Shown: piece by piece, positions 1-11,361 of the stretch | Numbering within the stretch: the first letter of the stretch is position 1 | How the letters are laid out: every line of letters begins with the position of its first letter | Source of the DNA: Aphelocoma coerulescens | Lineage: Eukaryota > Chordata > Aves > Passeriformes > Corvidae | Length of the DNA: 64,000 nt | NCBI RefSeq assembly: GCF_041296385.1 | Contig: NW_027183784.1 | Location: forward strand, 1-64,000 | Reading direction: 5' to 3' | Translations under genes and position numbers: made by a program | The notes under the pieces: generated by a model | The model's database searches: none | The model's input: the letters and a program-made list of their open reading frames with translations, nothing else | Told to the model about the DNA's origin: nothing

Positions 1-1421
1 ATCGCGGTGCTCTTTGCACGGTCCTTGTCAGCTCCAAGTACCCCCCCCCGCGCACGTTACAGGCTCATAAAGACCAAGGATGCGAGTAGCCGTCTCGCCC
101 AGAAAAATGTACCGGCGCAAAAGCACGATCTTCGTTACCCGTTCTCGTCGGCCAGACGGTTGTGCTCTGTCGAAAGGCTTGGACACCTAAACACTCCCGC
201 GCTGCTTTCCCGGCACATTTCTCTAAGCGGAGAGCTAGACGGGCAGTTCGGACCCCATCGAAACAGAAGGAGAATGATTCTACCTGGAGCTGAGGCAAAT
301 CCGTGCACAGCACATGCTGCGTGCCAGCACTGTACACGCTGAGGAGCAGCAAAGCTGAGTGCCACCGCTGGGCTTCAGTTCTCTCCAGACGGCAGAAGGC
401 GAAGATTGAAGCCGCAGAGCACGGGGCTTCTGTGTGCTCGGCACCGTCTTTCCAAAGCCCAGGCAAACGCGCCTTCACAAGCCCGCTCAGCCGAGAATAC
501 GCTGGCTGGCTCGGGAAGTAAACGCGCAGCCCTTCGACTTCGTCCCACAACCTGGCTAGAAAGCAGTTTCTTACAGCTTCCGTGTTGCAGAGTCCCTGCA
601 GCTTGAGCTCACCCCGAAGGACGCGTCAAAAAAGGAGGCGTTCTTGAAGCCCCCCTTCTCCAAGCACAAACACACGGAGGCTCTGCAGCTTCCTTCTCAG
701 ATGGCCATGCCGTCACACTGGTCGCGCTGGCATTACCGTTGCCAGCTTCCAGCAGCTGCTAGCATGCAAAAGGGCTCGAGAAGTAAAAGGCAGTGCTGTG
801 CTGCACCTTCGCCTTCGCACGCGTAAGCCACGTAAGTGCACTGTGTACTTGTCTCCTCTGCTTGCATCTACCGGGATACTTAATTCTCTGCATCTCGGAG
901 CCTAAAGGTAAGAGCAGCTGTTTCCACAGAAGCTGGCTGGTGCTATAGGTAGCAGCACAAGCAGCTGTCTTTGGAGTTCCTTCTGCTGCTGCTAGCGTGA
1001 CTTTTCCAGGCAAGCGAGTGGCAGCCACGCTTTCCCTGCAGCCCGTAGGATGCGCACACAAGCCATGTGCACGGCAGCTTCGTTCTTCGCTTTTTGTAAC
1101 GCGTCGCGCTTTCATTGCCCCGGAGGCGAAGAGTCGTCTGCTTCTCGCCCAGAAAGCTCTGCCGGCAGAGGGGCGCACCAGAGCACTGCTTCTGCCGGAA
1201 CACGCCTGGCCCATACACACAATCCCTCTCAGCGCTACGTGGCACCACACTCTGCCTCTCCTGTGCTCCGCATCTAAACGGAAAGGCCCTCGGCTACGTC
1301 GCGCACAGAGAACTGTGCCAGAACAACGCGCTTCCCGGCGCTGGCCCCTGCGGCTCGGAGAAACTTGGATTTGCACCACATTCCCGGGCAGCCCCCTTTA
1401 CAAGCTGCACAGCGCCCTCGG
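1..1421 (+). repeat. Satellite unit 1
   Basis: Base haplotype CAGGTCG with a 9-C run, hence 1,421 bp. The window starts inside the array. This unit was used for the hand CpG count. Confidence 0.97.
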
Positions 1422-2842
1422 ATCGCGGTGCTCTTTGCACGGTCCTTGTCAGCTCCAAGTACCCCCCCCCGCGCACGTTACAGGCTCATAAAGACCAAGG
1501 ATGCGAGTAGCCGTCTCGCCCAGAAAAATGTACCGGCGCAAAAGCACGATCTTCGTTACCCGTTCTCGTCGGCCAGACGGTTGTGCTCTGTCGAAAGGCT
1601 TGGACACCTAAACACTCCCGCGCTGCTTTCCCGGCACATTTCTCTAAGCGGAGAGCTAGACGGGCAGTTCGGACCCCATCGAAACAGAAGGAGAATGATT
1701 CTACCTGGAGCTGAGGCAAATCCGTGCACAGCACATGCTGCGTGCCAGCACTGTACACGCTGAGGAGCAGCAAAGCTGAGTGCCACCGCTGGGCTTCAGT
1801 TCTCTCCAGACGGCAGAAGGCGAAGATTGAAGCCGCAGAGCACGGGGCTTCTGTGTGCTCGGCACCGTCTTTCCAAAGCCCAGGCAAACGCGCCTTCACA
1901 AGCCCGCTCAGCCGAGAATACGCTGGCTGGCTCGGGAAGTAAACGCGCAGCCCTTCGACTTCGTCCCACAACCTGGCTAGAAAGCAGTTTCTTACAGCTT
2001 CCGTGTTGCAGAGTCCCTGCAGCTTGAGCTCACCCCGAAGGACGCGTCAAAAAAGGAGGCGTTCTTGAAGCCCCCCTTCTCCAAGCACAAACACACGGAG
2101 GCTCTGCAGCTTCCTTCTCAGATGGCCATGCCGTCACACTGGTCGCGCTGGCATTACCGTTGCCAGCTTCCAGCAGCTGCTAGCATGCAAAAGGGCTCGA
2201 GAAGTAAAAGGCAGTGCTGTGCTGCACCTTCGCCTTCGCACGCGTAAGCCACGTAAGTGCACTGTGTACTTGTCTCCTCTGCTTGCATCTACCGGGATAC
2301 TTAATTCTCTGCATCTCGGAGCCTAAAGGTAAGAGCAGCTGTTTCCACAGAAGCTGGCTGGTGCTATAGGTAGCAGCACAAGCAGCTGTCTTTGGAGTTC
2401 CTTCTGCTGCTGCTAGCGTGACTTTTCCAGGCAAGCGAGTGGCAGCCACGCTTTCCCTGCAGCCCGTAGGATGCGCACACAAGCCATGTGCACGGCAGCT
2501 TCGTTCTTCGCTTTTTGTAACGCGTCGCGCTTTCATTGCCCCGGAGGCGAAGAGTCGTCTGCTTCTCGCCCAGAAAGCTCTGCCGGCAGAGGGGCGCACC
2601 AGAGCACTGCTTCTGCCGGAACACGCCTGGCCCATACACACAATCCCTCTCAGCGCTACGTGGCACCACACTCTGCCTCTCCTGTGCTCCGCATCTAAAC
2701 GGAAAGGCCCTCGGCTACGTCGCGCACAGAGAACTGTGCCAGAACAACGCGCTTCCCGGCGCTGGCCCCTGCGGCTCGGAGAAACTTGGATTTGCACCAC
2801 ATTCCCGGGCAGCCCCCTTTACAAGCTGCACAGCGCCCTCGG
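1422..2842 (+). repeat. Satellite unit 2
   Basis: CAGGTCG with a 9-C run, 1,421 bp. No difference from unit 1 was noticed. Confidence 0.97.
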
Positions 2843-4261
2843 ATCGCGGTGCTCTTTGCACGGTCCTTGTCAGCTCCAAGTACCCCCCCGCGCACGTTAC
2901 AGGCTCATAAAGACCAAGGATGCGAGTAGCCGTCTCGCCCAGAAAAATGTACCGGCGCAAAAGCACGATCTTCGTTACCCGTTCTCGTCGGCCAGACGGT
3001 TGTGCTCTGTCGAAAGGCTTGGACACCTAAACACTCCCGCGCTGCTTTCCCGGCACATTTCTCTAAGCGGAGAGCTAGACGGGCAGTTCGGACCCCATCG
3101 AAACAGAAGGAGAATGATTCTACCTGGAGCTGAGGCAAATCCGTGCACAGCACATGCTGCGTGCCAGCACTGTACACGCTGAGGAGCAGCAAAGCTGAGT
3201 GCCACCGCTGGGCTTCAGTTCTCTCCAGACGGCAGAAGGCGAAGATTGAAGCCGCAGAGCACGGGGCTTCTGTGTGCTCGGCACCGTCTTTCCAAAGCCC
3301 AGGCAAACGCGCCTTCACAAGCCCGCTCAGCCGAGAATACGCTGGCTGGCTCGGGAAGTAAACGCGCAGCCCTTCGACTTCGTCCCACAACCTGGCTAGA
3401 AAGCAGTTTCTTACAGCTTCCGTGTTGCAGAGTCCCTGCAGCTTGAGCTCACCCCGAAGGACGCGTCAAAAAAGGAGGCGTTCTTGAAGCCCCCCTTCTC
3501 CAAGCACAAACACACGGAGGCTCTGCAGCTTCCTTCTCAGATGGCCATGCCGTCACACTGGTCGCGCTGGCATTACCGTTGCCAGCTTCCAGCAGCTGCT
3601 AGCATGCAAAAGGGCTCGAGAAGTAAAAGGCAGTGCTGTGCTGCACCTTCGCCTTCGCACGCGTAAGCCACGTAAGTGCACTGTGTACTTGTCTCCTCTG
3701 CTTGCATCTACCGGGATACTTAATTCTCTGCATCTCGGAGCCTAAAGGTAAGAGCAGCTGTTTCCACAGAAGCTGGCTGGTGCTATAGGTAGCAGCACAA
3801 GCAGCTGTCTTTGGAGTTCCTTCTGCTGCTGCTAGCGTGACTTTTCCAGGCAAGCGAGTGGCAGCCACGCTTTCCCTGCAGCCCGTAGGATGCGCACACA
3901 AGCCATGTGCACGGCAGCTTCGTTCTTCGCTTTTTGTAACGCGTCGCGCTTTCATTGCCCCGGAGGCGAAGAGTCGTCTGCTTCTCGCCCAGAAAGCTCT
4001 GCCGGCAGAGGGGCGCACCAGAGCACTGCTTCTGCCGGAACACGCCTGGCCCATACACACAATCCCTCTCAGCGCTACGTGGCACCACACTCTGCCTCTC
4101 CTGTGCTCCGCATCTAAACGGAAAGGCCCTCGGCTACGTCGCGCACAGAGAACTGTGCCAGAACAACGCGCTTCCCGGCGCTGGCCCCTGCGGCTCGGAG
4201 AAACTTGGATTTGCACCACATTCCCGGGCAGCCCCCTTTACAAGCTGCACAGCGCCCTCGG
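2843..4261 (+). repeat. Satellite unit 3 (7-C)
   Basis: CAGGTCG with a 7-C run, 1,419 bp. The two-base change from unit 2 shifts every reading frame that crosses the run. Confidence 0.97.
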
Positions 4262-4301
4262 ATCGCGGTGCTCTTTGCACGGTCCTTGTCAGCTCCAAGT
4301 A

Positions 4302-4309
4302 CCCCCCCC
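4302..4309 (+). repeat. C-run (8 C) of the reference unit; the length-variable site of the array
   Basis: Eight C residues at offset 41-48 of unit 4. The run is 9 in units 1-2, 7 in units 3, 20 and 24, and 8 elsewhere. It explains all unit-length differences except in unit 45. Replication slippage or homopolymer sequencing error can both give such changes. Confidence 0.95.
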
Positions 4310-4352
4310 GCGCACGTTACAGGCTCATAAAGACCAAGGATGCGAGTAGCCG

Positions 4353-4376
4353 TCTCGCCCAGAAAAATGTACCGGC
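4353..4376 (+). repeat. Internal degenerate repeat a, copy 1
   Basis: This 24-bp stretch matches 5403-5426 of the same unit at about 20 of 24 positions, with the first 13 bases identical. It suggests the 1,420-bp unit was itself partly built from older duplicated pieces. The match is short and could be chance in a GC-rich unit. Confidence 0.5.
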
Positions 4377-4767
4377 GCAAAAGCACGATCTTCGTTACCC
4401 GTTCTCGTCGGCCAGACGGTTGTGCTCTGTCGAAAGGCTTGGACACCTAAACACTCCCGCGCTGCTTTCCCGGCACATTTCTCTAAGCGGAGAGCTAGAC
4501 GGGCAGTTCGGACCCCATCGAAACAGAAGGAGAATGATTCTACCTGGAGCTGAGGCAAATCCGTGCACAGCACATGCTGCGTGCCAGCACTGTACACGCT
4601 GAGGAGCAGCAAAGCTGAGTGCCACCGCTGGGCTTCAGTTCTCTCCAGACGGCAGAAGGCGAAGATTGAAGCCGCAGAGCACGGGGCTTCTGTGTGCTCG
4701 GCACCGTCTTTCCAAAGCCCAGGCAAACGCGCCTTCACAAGCCCGCTCAGCCGAGAATACGCTGGCT

Positions 4768-4782
4768 GGCTCGGGAAGTAAA
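4768..4782 (+). repeat. Internal degenerate repeat b, copy 1
   Basis: Fifteen bases matching 5033-5047 at 14 positions. Both are followed within about 30 bases by a cttcg-containing stretch, which makes an ancient partial duplication more likely than chance. Confidence 0.45.
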
Positions 4783-5032
4783 CGCGCAGCCCTTCGACTT
4801 CGTCCCACAACCTGGCTAGAAAGCAGTTTCTTACAGCTTCCGTGTTGCAGAGTCCCTGCAGCTTGAGCTCACCCCGAAGGACGCGTCAAAAAAGGAGGCG
4901 TTCTTGAAGCCCCCCTTCTCCAAGCACAAACACACGGAGGCTCTGCAGCTTCCTTCTCAGATGGCCATGCCGTCACACTGGTCGCGCTGGCATTACCGTT
5001 GCCAGCTTCCAGCAGCTGCTAGCATGCAAAAG

Positions 5033-5047
5033 GGCTCGAGAAGTAAA
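5033..5047 (+). repeat. Internal degenerate repeat b, copy 2
   Basis: Partner of 4768-4782. It contains the XhoI site of the unit, which arises from the single mismatch between the two copies. Confidence 0.45.
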
Positions 5048-5402
5048 AGGCAGTGCTGTGCTGCACCTTCGCCTTCGCACGCGTAAGCCACGTAAGTGCA
5101 CTGTGTACTTGTCTCCTCTGCTTGCATCTACCGGGATACTTAATTCTCTGCATCTCGGAGCCTAAAGGTAAGAGCAGCTGTTTCCACAGAAGCTGGCTGG
5201 TGCTATAGGTAGCAGCACAAGCAGCTGTCTTTGGAGTTCCTTCTGCTGCTGCTAGCGTGACTTTTCCAGGCAAGCGAGTGGCAGCCACGCTTTCCCTGCA
5301 GCCCGTAGGATGCGCACACAAGCCATGTGCACGGCAGCTTCGTTCTTCGCTTTTTGTAACGCGTCGCGCTTTCATTGCCCCGGAGGCGAAGAGTCGTCTG
5401 CT

Positions 5403-5426
5403 TCTCGCCCAGAAAGCTCTGCCGGC
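5403..5426 (+). repeat. Internal degenerate repeat a, copy 2
   Basis: Partner of 4353-4376. Variable offset 1148 lies inside it. The partner copy has C at the matching base, so C is probably the older state and A the derived one. Confidence 0.5.
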
Positions 5427-5681
5427 AGAGGAGCGCACCAGAGCACTGCTTCTGCCGGAACACGCCTGGCCCATACACACAATCCCTCTCAGCGCTACGT
5501 GGCACCACACTCTGCCTCTCCTGTGCTCCGCATCTAAACGGAAAGGCCCTCGGCTACGTCGCGCACAGAGAACTGTGCCAGAACAACGCGCTTCCCGGCG
5601 CTGGCCCCTGCGGCTCGGAGAAACTTGGATTTGCACCACATTCCCGGGCAGCCCCCTTTACAAGCTGCACAGCGCCCTCGG

Positions 5682-7101
5682 ATCGCGGTGCTCTTTGCAC
5701 GGTCCTTGTCAGCTCCAAGTACCCCCCCCGCGCACGTTACAGGCTCATAAAGACCAAGGATGCGAGTAGCCGTCTCGCCCAGAAAAATGTACCGGCGCAA
5801 AAGCACGATCTTCGTTACCCGTTCTCGTCGGCCAGACGGTTGTGCTCTGTCGAAAGGCTTGGACACCTAAACACTCCCGCGCTGCTTTCCCGGCACATTT
5901 CTCTAAGCGGAGAGCTAGACGGGCAGTTCGGACCCCATCGAAACAGAAGGAGAATGATTCTACCTGGAGCTGAGGCAAATCCGTGCACAGCACATGCTGC
6001 GTGCCAGCACTGTACACGCTGAGGAGCAGCAAAGCTGAGTGCCACCGCTGGGCTTCAGTTCTCTCCAGACGGCAGAAGGCGAAGATTGAAGCCGCAGAGC
6101 ACGGGGCTTCTGTGTGCTCGGCACCGTCTTTCCAAAGCCCAGGCAAACGCGCCTTCACAAGCCCGCTCAGCCGAGAATACGCTGGCTGGCTCGGGAAGTA
6201 AACGCGCAGCCCTTCGACTTCGTCCCACAACCTGGCTAGAAAGCAGTTTCTTACAGCTTCCGTGTTGCAGAGTCCCTGCAGCTTGAGCTCCCCCCGAAGG
6301 ACGCGTCAAAAAAGGAGGCGTTCTTGAAGCCCCCCTTCTCCAAGCACAAACACACGGAGGCTCTGCAGCTTCCTTCTCAGATGGCCATGCCGTCACACTG
6401 GTCGCGCTGGCATTACCGTTGCCAGCTTCCAGCAGCTGCTAGCATGCAAAAGGGCTCGAGAAGTAAAAGGCAGTGCTGTGCTGCACCTTCGCCTTCGCAC
6501 GCGTAAGCCACGTAAGTGCACTGTGTACTTGTCTCCTCTGCTTGCATCTACCGGGATACTTAATTCTCTGCATCTCGGAGCCTAAAGGTAAGAGCAGCTG
6601 TTTCCACAGAAGCTGGCTGGTGCTATAGGTAGCAGCACAAGCAGCTGTCTTTGGAGTTCCTTCTGCTGCTGCTAGCGTGACTTTTCCAGGCAAGCGAGTG
6701 GCAGCCACGCTTTCCCTGCAGCCCGTAGGATGCGCACACAAGCCATGTGCACGGCAGCTTCGTTCTTCGCTTTTTGTAACGCGTCGCGCTTTCATTGCCC
6801 CGGAGGCGAAGAGTCGTCTGCTTCTCGCACAGAAAGCTCTGCCGGCAGAGGGGCGCACCAGAGAACTGCTTCTGCCGGAACACGCCTGGCCCATACACAC
6901 AATCCCTCTCAGCGCTACGTGGCACCACACTCTGCCTCTCCTGTGCTCCGCATCTAAACGGAAAGGCCCTCGGCTACGTCGCGCACAGAGAACTGTGCCA
7001 GAACAACGCGCTTCCCGGCGCTGGCCCCTGCGGCTCGGAGAAACTTGGATTTGCACCACATTCCCGGGCAGCCCCCTTTACAAGCTGCACAGCGCCCTCG
7101 G
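5682..7101 (+). repeat. Satellite unit 5
   Basis: CCGGTAG plus 1183A (6864), 1,420 bp. The 1183A variant is otherwise seen only in unit 31. It is an isolated C-610 unit among base-type neighbours. Confidence 0.97.
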
Positions 7102-8521
7102 ATCGCGGTGCTCTTTGCACGGTCCTTGTCAGCTCCAAGTACCCCCCCCGCGCACGTTACAGGCTCATAAAGACCAAGGATGCGAGTAGCCGTCTCGCCC
7201 AGAAAAATGTACCGGCGCAAAAGCACGATCTTCGTTACCCGTTCTCGTCGGCCAGACGGTTGTGCTCTGTCGAAAGGCTTGGACACCTAAACACTCCCGC
7301 GCTGCTTTCCCGGCACATTTCTCTAAGCGGAGAGCTAGACGGGCAGTTCGGACCCCATCGAAACAGAAGGAGAATGATTCTACCTGGAGCTGAGGCAAAT
7401 CCGTGCACAGCACATGCTGCGTGCCAGCACTGTACACGCTGAGGAGCAGCAAAGCTGAGTGCCACCGCTGGGCTTCAGTTCTCTCCAGACGGCAGAAGGC
7501 GAAGATTGAAGCCGCAGAGCACGGGGCTTCTGTGTGCTCGGCACCGTCTTTCCAAAGCCCAGGCAAACGCGCCTTCACAAGCCCGCTCAGCCGAGAATAC
7601 GCTGGCTGGCTCGGGAAGTAAACGCGCAGCCCTTCGACTTCGTCCCACAACCTGGCTAGAAAGCAGTTTCTTACAGCTTCCGTGTTGCAGAGTCCCTGCA
7701 GCTTGAGCTCACCCCGAAGGACGCGTCAAAAAAGGAGGCGTTCTTGAAGCCCCCCTTCTCCAAGCACAAACACACGGAGGCTCTGCAGCTTCCTTCTCAG
7801 ATGGCCATGCCGTCACACTGGTCGCGCTGGCATTACCGTTGCCAGCTTCCAGCAGCTGCTAGCATGCAAAAGGGCTAGAGAAGTAAAAGGCAGTGCTGTG
7901 CTGCACCTTCGCCTTCGCACGCGTAAGCCACGTAAGTGCACTGTGTACTTGTCTCCTCTGCTTGCATCTACCGGGATACTTAATTCTCTGCATCTCGGAG
8001 CCTAAAGGTAAGAGCAGCTGTTTCCACAGAAGCTGGCTGGTGCTATAGGTAGCAGCACAAGCAGCTGTCTTTGGAGTTCCTTCTGCTGCTGCTAGCGTGA
8101 CTTTTCCAGGCAAGCGAGTGGCAGCCACGCTTTCCCTGCAGCCCGTAGGATGCGCACACAAGCCATGTGCACGGCAGCTTCGTTCTTCGCTTTTTGTAAC
8201 GCGTCGCGCTTTCATTGCCCCGGAGGCGAAGAGTCGTCTGCTTCTCGCCCAGAAAGCTCTGCCGGCAGAGGGGCGCACCAGAGCACTGCTTCTGCCGGAA
8301 CACGCCTGGCCCATACACACAATCCCTCTCAGCGCTACGTGGCACCACACTCTGCCTCTCCTGTGCTCCGCATCTAAACGGAAAGGCCCTCGGCTACGTC
8401 GCGCACAGAGAACTGTGCCAGAACAACGCGCTTCCCGGCGCTGGCCCCTGCGGCTCGGAGAAACTTGGATTTGCACCACATTCCCGGGCAGCCCCCTTTA
8501 CAAGCTGCACAGCGCCCTCGG
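7102..8521 (+). repeat. Satellite unit 6 (XhoI site lost)
   Basis: CAGGTCG plus a private C-to-A change at offset 776 (7877). The change removes the CTCGAG site and puts a TAG stop in a short plus-strand open frame that is intact in other units. Confidence 0.97.
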
Positions 8522-9941
8522 ATCGCGGTGCTCTTTGCACGGTCCTTGTCAGCTCCAAGTACCCCCCCCGCGCACGTTACAGGCTCATAAAGACCAAGGA
8601 TGCGAGTAGCCGTCTCGCCCAGAAAAATGTACCGGCGCAAAAGCACGATCTTCGTTACCCGTTCTCGTCGGCCAGACGGTTGTGCTCTGTCGAAAGGCTT
8701 GGACACCTAAACACTCCCGCGCTGCTTTCCCGGCACATTTCTCTAAGCGGAGAGCTAGACGGGCAGTTCGGACCCCATCGAAACAGAAGGAGAATGATTC
8801 TACCTGGAGCTGAGGCAAATCCGTGCACAGCACATGCTGCGTGCCAGCACTGTACACGCTGAGGAGCAGCAAAGCTGAGTGCCACCGCTGGGCTTCAGTT
8901 CTCTCCAGACGGCAGAAGGCGAAGATTGAAGCCGCAGAGCACGGGGCTTCTGTGTGCTCGGCACCGTCTTTCCAAAGCCCAGGCAAACGCGCCTTCACAA
9001 GCCCGCTCAGCCGAGAATACGCTGGCTGGCTCGGGAAGTAAACGCGCAGCCCTTCGACTTCGTCCCACAACCTGGCTAGAAAGCAGTTTCTTACAGCTTC
9101 CGTGTTGCAGAGTCCCTGCAGCTTGAGCTCACCCCGAAGGACGCGTCAAAAAAGGAGGCGTTCTTGAAGCCCCCCTTCTCCAAGCACAAACACACGGAGG
9201 CTCTGCAGCTTCCTTCTCAGATGGCCATGCCGTCACACTGGTCGCGCTGGCATTACCGTTGCCAGCTTCCAGCAGCTGCTAGCATGCAAAAGGGCTCGAG
9301 AAGTAAAAGGCAGTGCTGTGCTGCACCTTCGCCTTCGCACGCGTAAGCCACGTAAGTGCACTGTGTACTTGTCTCCTCTGCTTGCATCTACCGGGATACT
9401 TAATTCTCTGCATCTCGGAGCCTAAAGGTAAGAGCAGCTGTTTCCACAGAAGCTGGCTGGTGCTATAGGTAGCAGCACAAGCAGCTGTCTTTGGAGTTCC
9501 TTCTGCTGCTGCTAGCGTGACTTTTCCAGGCAAGCGAGTGGCAGCCACGCTTTCCCTGCAGCCCGTAGGATGCGCACACAAGCCATGTGCACGGCAGCTT
9601 CGTTCTTCGCTTTTTGTAACGCGTCGCGCTTTCATTGCCCCGGAGGCGAAGAGTCGTCTGCTTCTCGCCCAGAAAGCTCTGCCGGCAGAGGGGCGCACCA
9701 GAGCACTGCTTCTGCCGGAACACGCCTGGCCCATACACACAATCCCTCTCAGCGCTACGTGGCACCACACTCTGCCTCTCCTGTGCTCCGCATCTAAACG
9801 GAAAGGCCCTCGGCTACGTCGCGCACAGAGAACTGTGCCAGAACAACGCGCTTCCCGGCGCTGGCCCCTGCGGCTCGGAGAAACTTGGATTTGCACCACA
9901 TTCCCGGGCAGCCCCCTTTACAAGCTGCACAGCGCCCTCGG
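8522..9941 (+). repeat. Satellite unit 7
   Basis: Base haplotype CAGGTCG, 8 C, 1,420 bp, no private change noticed. Confidence 0.97.
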
Positions 9942-11361
9942 ATCGCGGTGCTCTTTGCACGGTCCTTGTCAGCTCCAAGTACCCCCCCCGCGCACGTTAC
10001 AGGCTCATAAAGACCAAGGATGCGAGTAGCCGTCTCGCCCAGAAAAATGTACCGGCGCAAAAGCACGATCTTCGTTACCCGTTCTCGTCGGCCAGACGGT
10101 TGTGCTCTGTCGAAAGGCTTGGACACCTAAACACTCCCGCGCTGCTTTCCCGGCACATTTCTCTAAGCGGAGAGCTAGACGGGCAGTTCGGACCCCATCG
10201 AAACAGAAGGAGAATGATTCTACCTGGAGCTGAGGCAAATCCGTGCACAGCACATGCTGCGTGCCAGCACTGTACACGCTGAGGAGCAGCAAAGCTGAGT
10301 GCCACCGCTGGGCTTCAGTTCTCTCCAGACGGCAGAAGGCGAAGATTGAAGCCGCAGAGCACGGGGCTTCTGTGTGCTCGGCACCGTCTTTCCAAAGCCC
10401 AGGCAAACGCGCCTTCACAAGCCCGCTCAGCCGAGAATACGCTGGCTGGCTCGGGAAGTAAACGCGCAGCCCTTCGACTTCGTCCCACAACCTGGCTAGA
10501 AAGCAGTTTCTTACAGCTTCCGTGTTGCAGAGTCCCTGCAGCTTGAGCTCACCCCGAAGGACGCGTCAAAAAAGGAGGCGTTCTTGAAGCCCCCCTTCTC
10601 CAAGCACAAACACACGGAGGCTCTGCAGCTTCCTTCTCAGATGGCCATGCCGTCACACTGGTCGCGCTGGCATTACCGTTGCCAGCTTCCAGCAGCTGCT
10701 AGCATGCAAAAGGGCTCGAGAAGTAAAAGGCAGTGCTGTGCTGCACCTTCGCCTTCGCACGCGTAAGCCACGTAAGTGCACTGTGTACTTGTCTCCTCTG
10801 CTTGCATCTACCGGGATACTTAATTCTCTGCATCTCGGAGCCTAAAGGTAAGAGCAGCTGTTTCCACAGAAGCTGGCTGGTGCTATAGGTAGCAGCACAA
10901 GCAGCTGTCTTTGGAGTTCCTTCTGCTGCTGCTAGCGTGACTTTTCCAGGCAAGCGAGTGGCAGCCACGCTTTCCCTGCAGCCCGTAGGATGCGCACACA
11001 AGCCATGTGCACGGCAGCTTCGTTCTTCGCTTTTTGTAACGCGTCGCGCTTTCATTGCCCCGGAGGCGAAGAGTCGTCTGCTTCTCGCCCAGAAAGCTCT
11101 GCCGGCAGAGGGGCGCACCAGAGCACTGCTTCTGCCGGAACACGCCTGGCCCATACACACAATCCCTCTCAGCGCTACGTGGCACCACACTCTGCCTCTC
11201 CTGTGCTCCGCATCTAAACGGAAAGGCCCTCGGCTACGTCGCGCACAGAGAACTGTGCCAGAACAACGCGCTTCCCGGCGCTGGCCCCTGCGGCTCGGAG
11301 AAACTTGGATTTGCACCACATTCCCGGGCAGCCCCCTTTACAAGCTGCACAGCGCCCTCGG
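9942..11361 (+). repeat. Satellite unit 8
   Basis: Base haplotype CAGGTCG. It appears the same as unit 7. Confidence 0.97.

Larger units (their letters stand above)
4262..5681 (+). repeat. Satellite unit 4 (reference 8-C unit)
   Basis: CAGGTCA with 8 C, 1,420 bp. It is the base type except for A at offset 1171 (5432). It is used here as the coordinate reference for offsets. Confidence 0.97.

Noticed and set aside
832..929. Strong splice-donor-like motifs (GTAAGT at 832, GTAAGA at 908) and an acceptor-like tract ending near 929
   Set aside because: Such short motifs are expected by chance, and no coding exon or polyadenylation context goes with them. RNA-seq would be needed to claim a spliced non-coding transcript.
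958..1003. CTG-rich stretch as an unstable trinucleotide repeat
   Set aside because: Only about three or four consecutive CTG triplets, with no length change noticed among units.
1..1421. Centromere protein B box or telomere-repeat signature inside the unit
   Set aside because: I looked at TTCG- and CCCG-containing positions on both strands and found none matching the 17-bp box core pattern, and saw no TTAGGG-type runs. Absence does not rule out a centromeric role.
1..1421. Ribosomal RNA, 5S or tRNA gene cluster
   Set aside because: No conserved 5S internal control region, tRNA B box or rRNA core sequence was recognised in the unit on either strand, although I could not run a covariance-model search.
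1486..1971. 161-codon minus-strand frame present in every unit
   Set aside because: Both variants inside it (from 89T and 186T in units 10 and 23) change Gly to Asp or Ser, a plus-strand frame is open opposite it, and there is no domain or start context to support expression.
5375..6022. 215-codon plus-strand frame spanning a unit junction, as a gene
   Set aside because: It exists only where the C-run is 8 long and the upstream frame is in phase. All four variable sites in its first half change an amino acid, and I recognise no motif.
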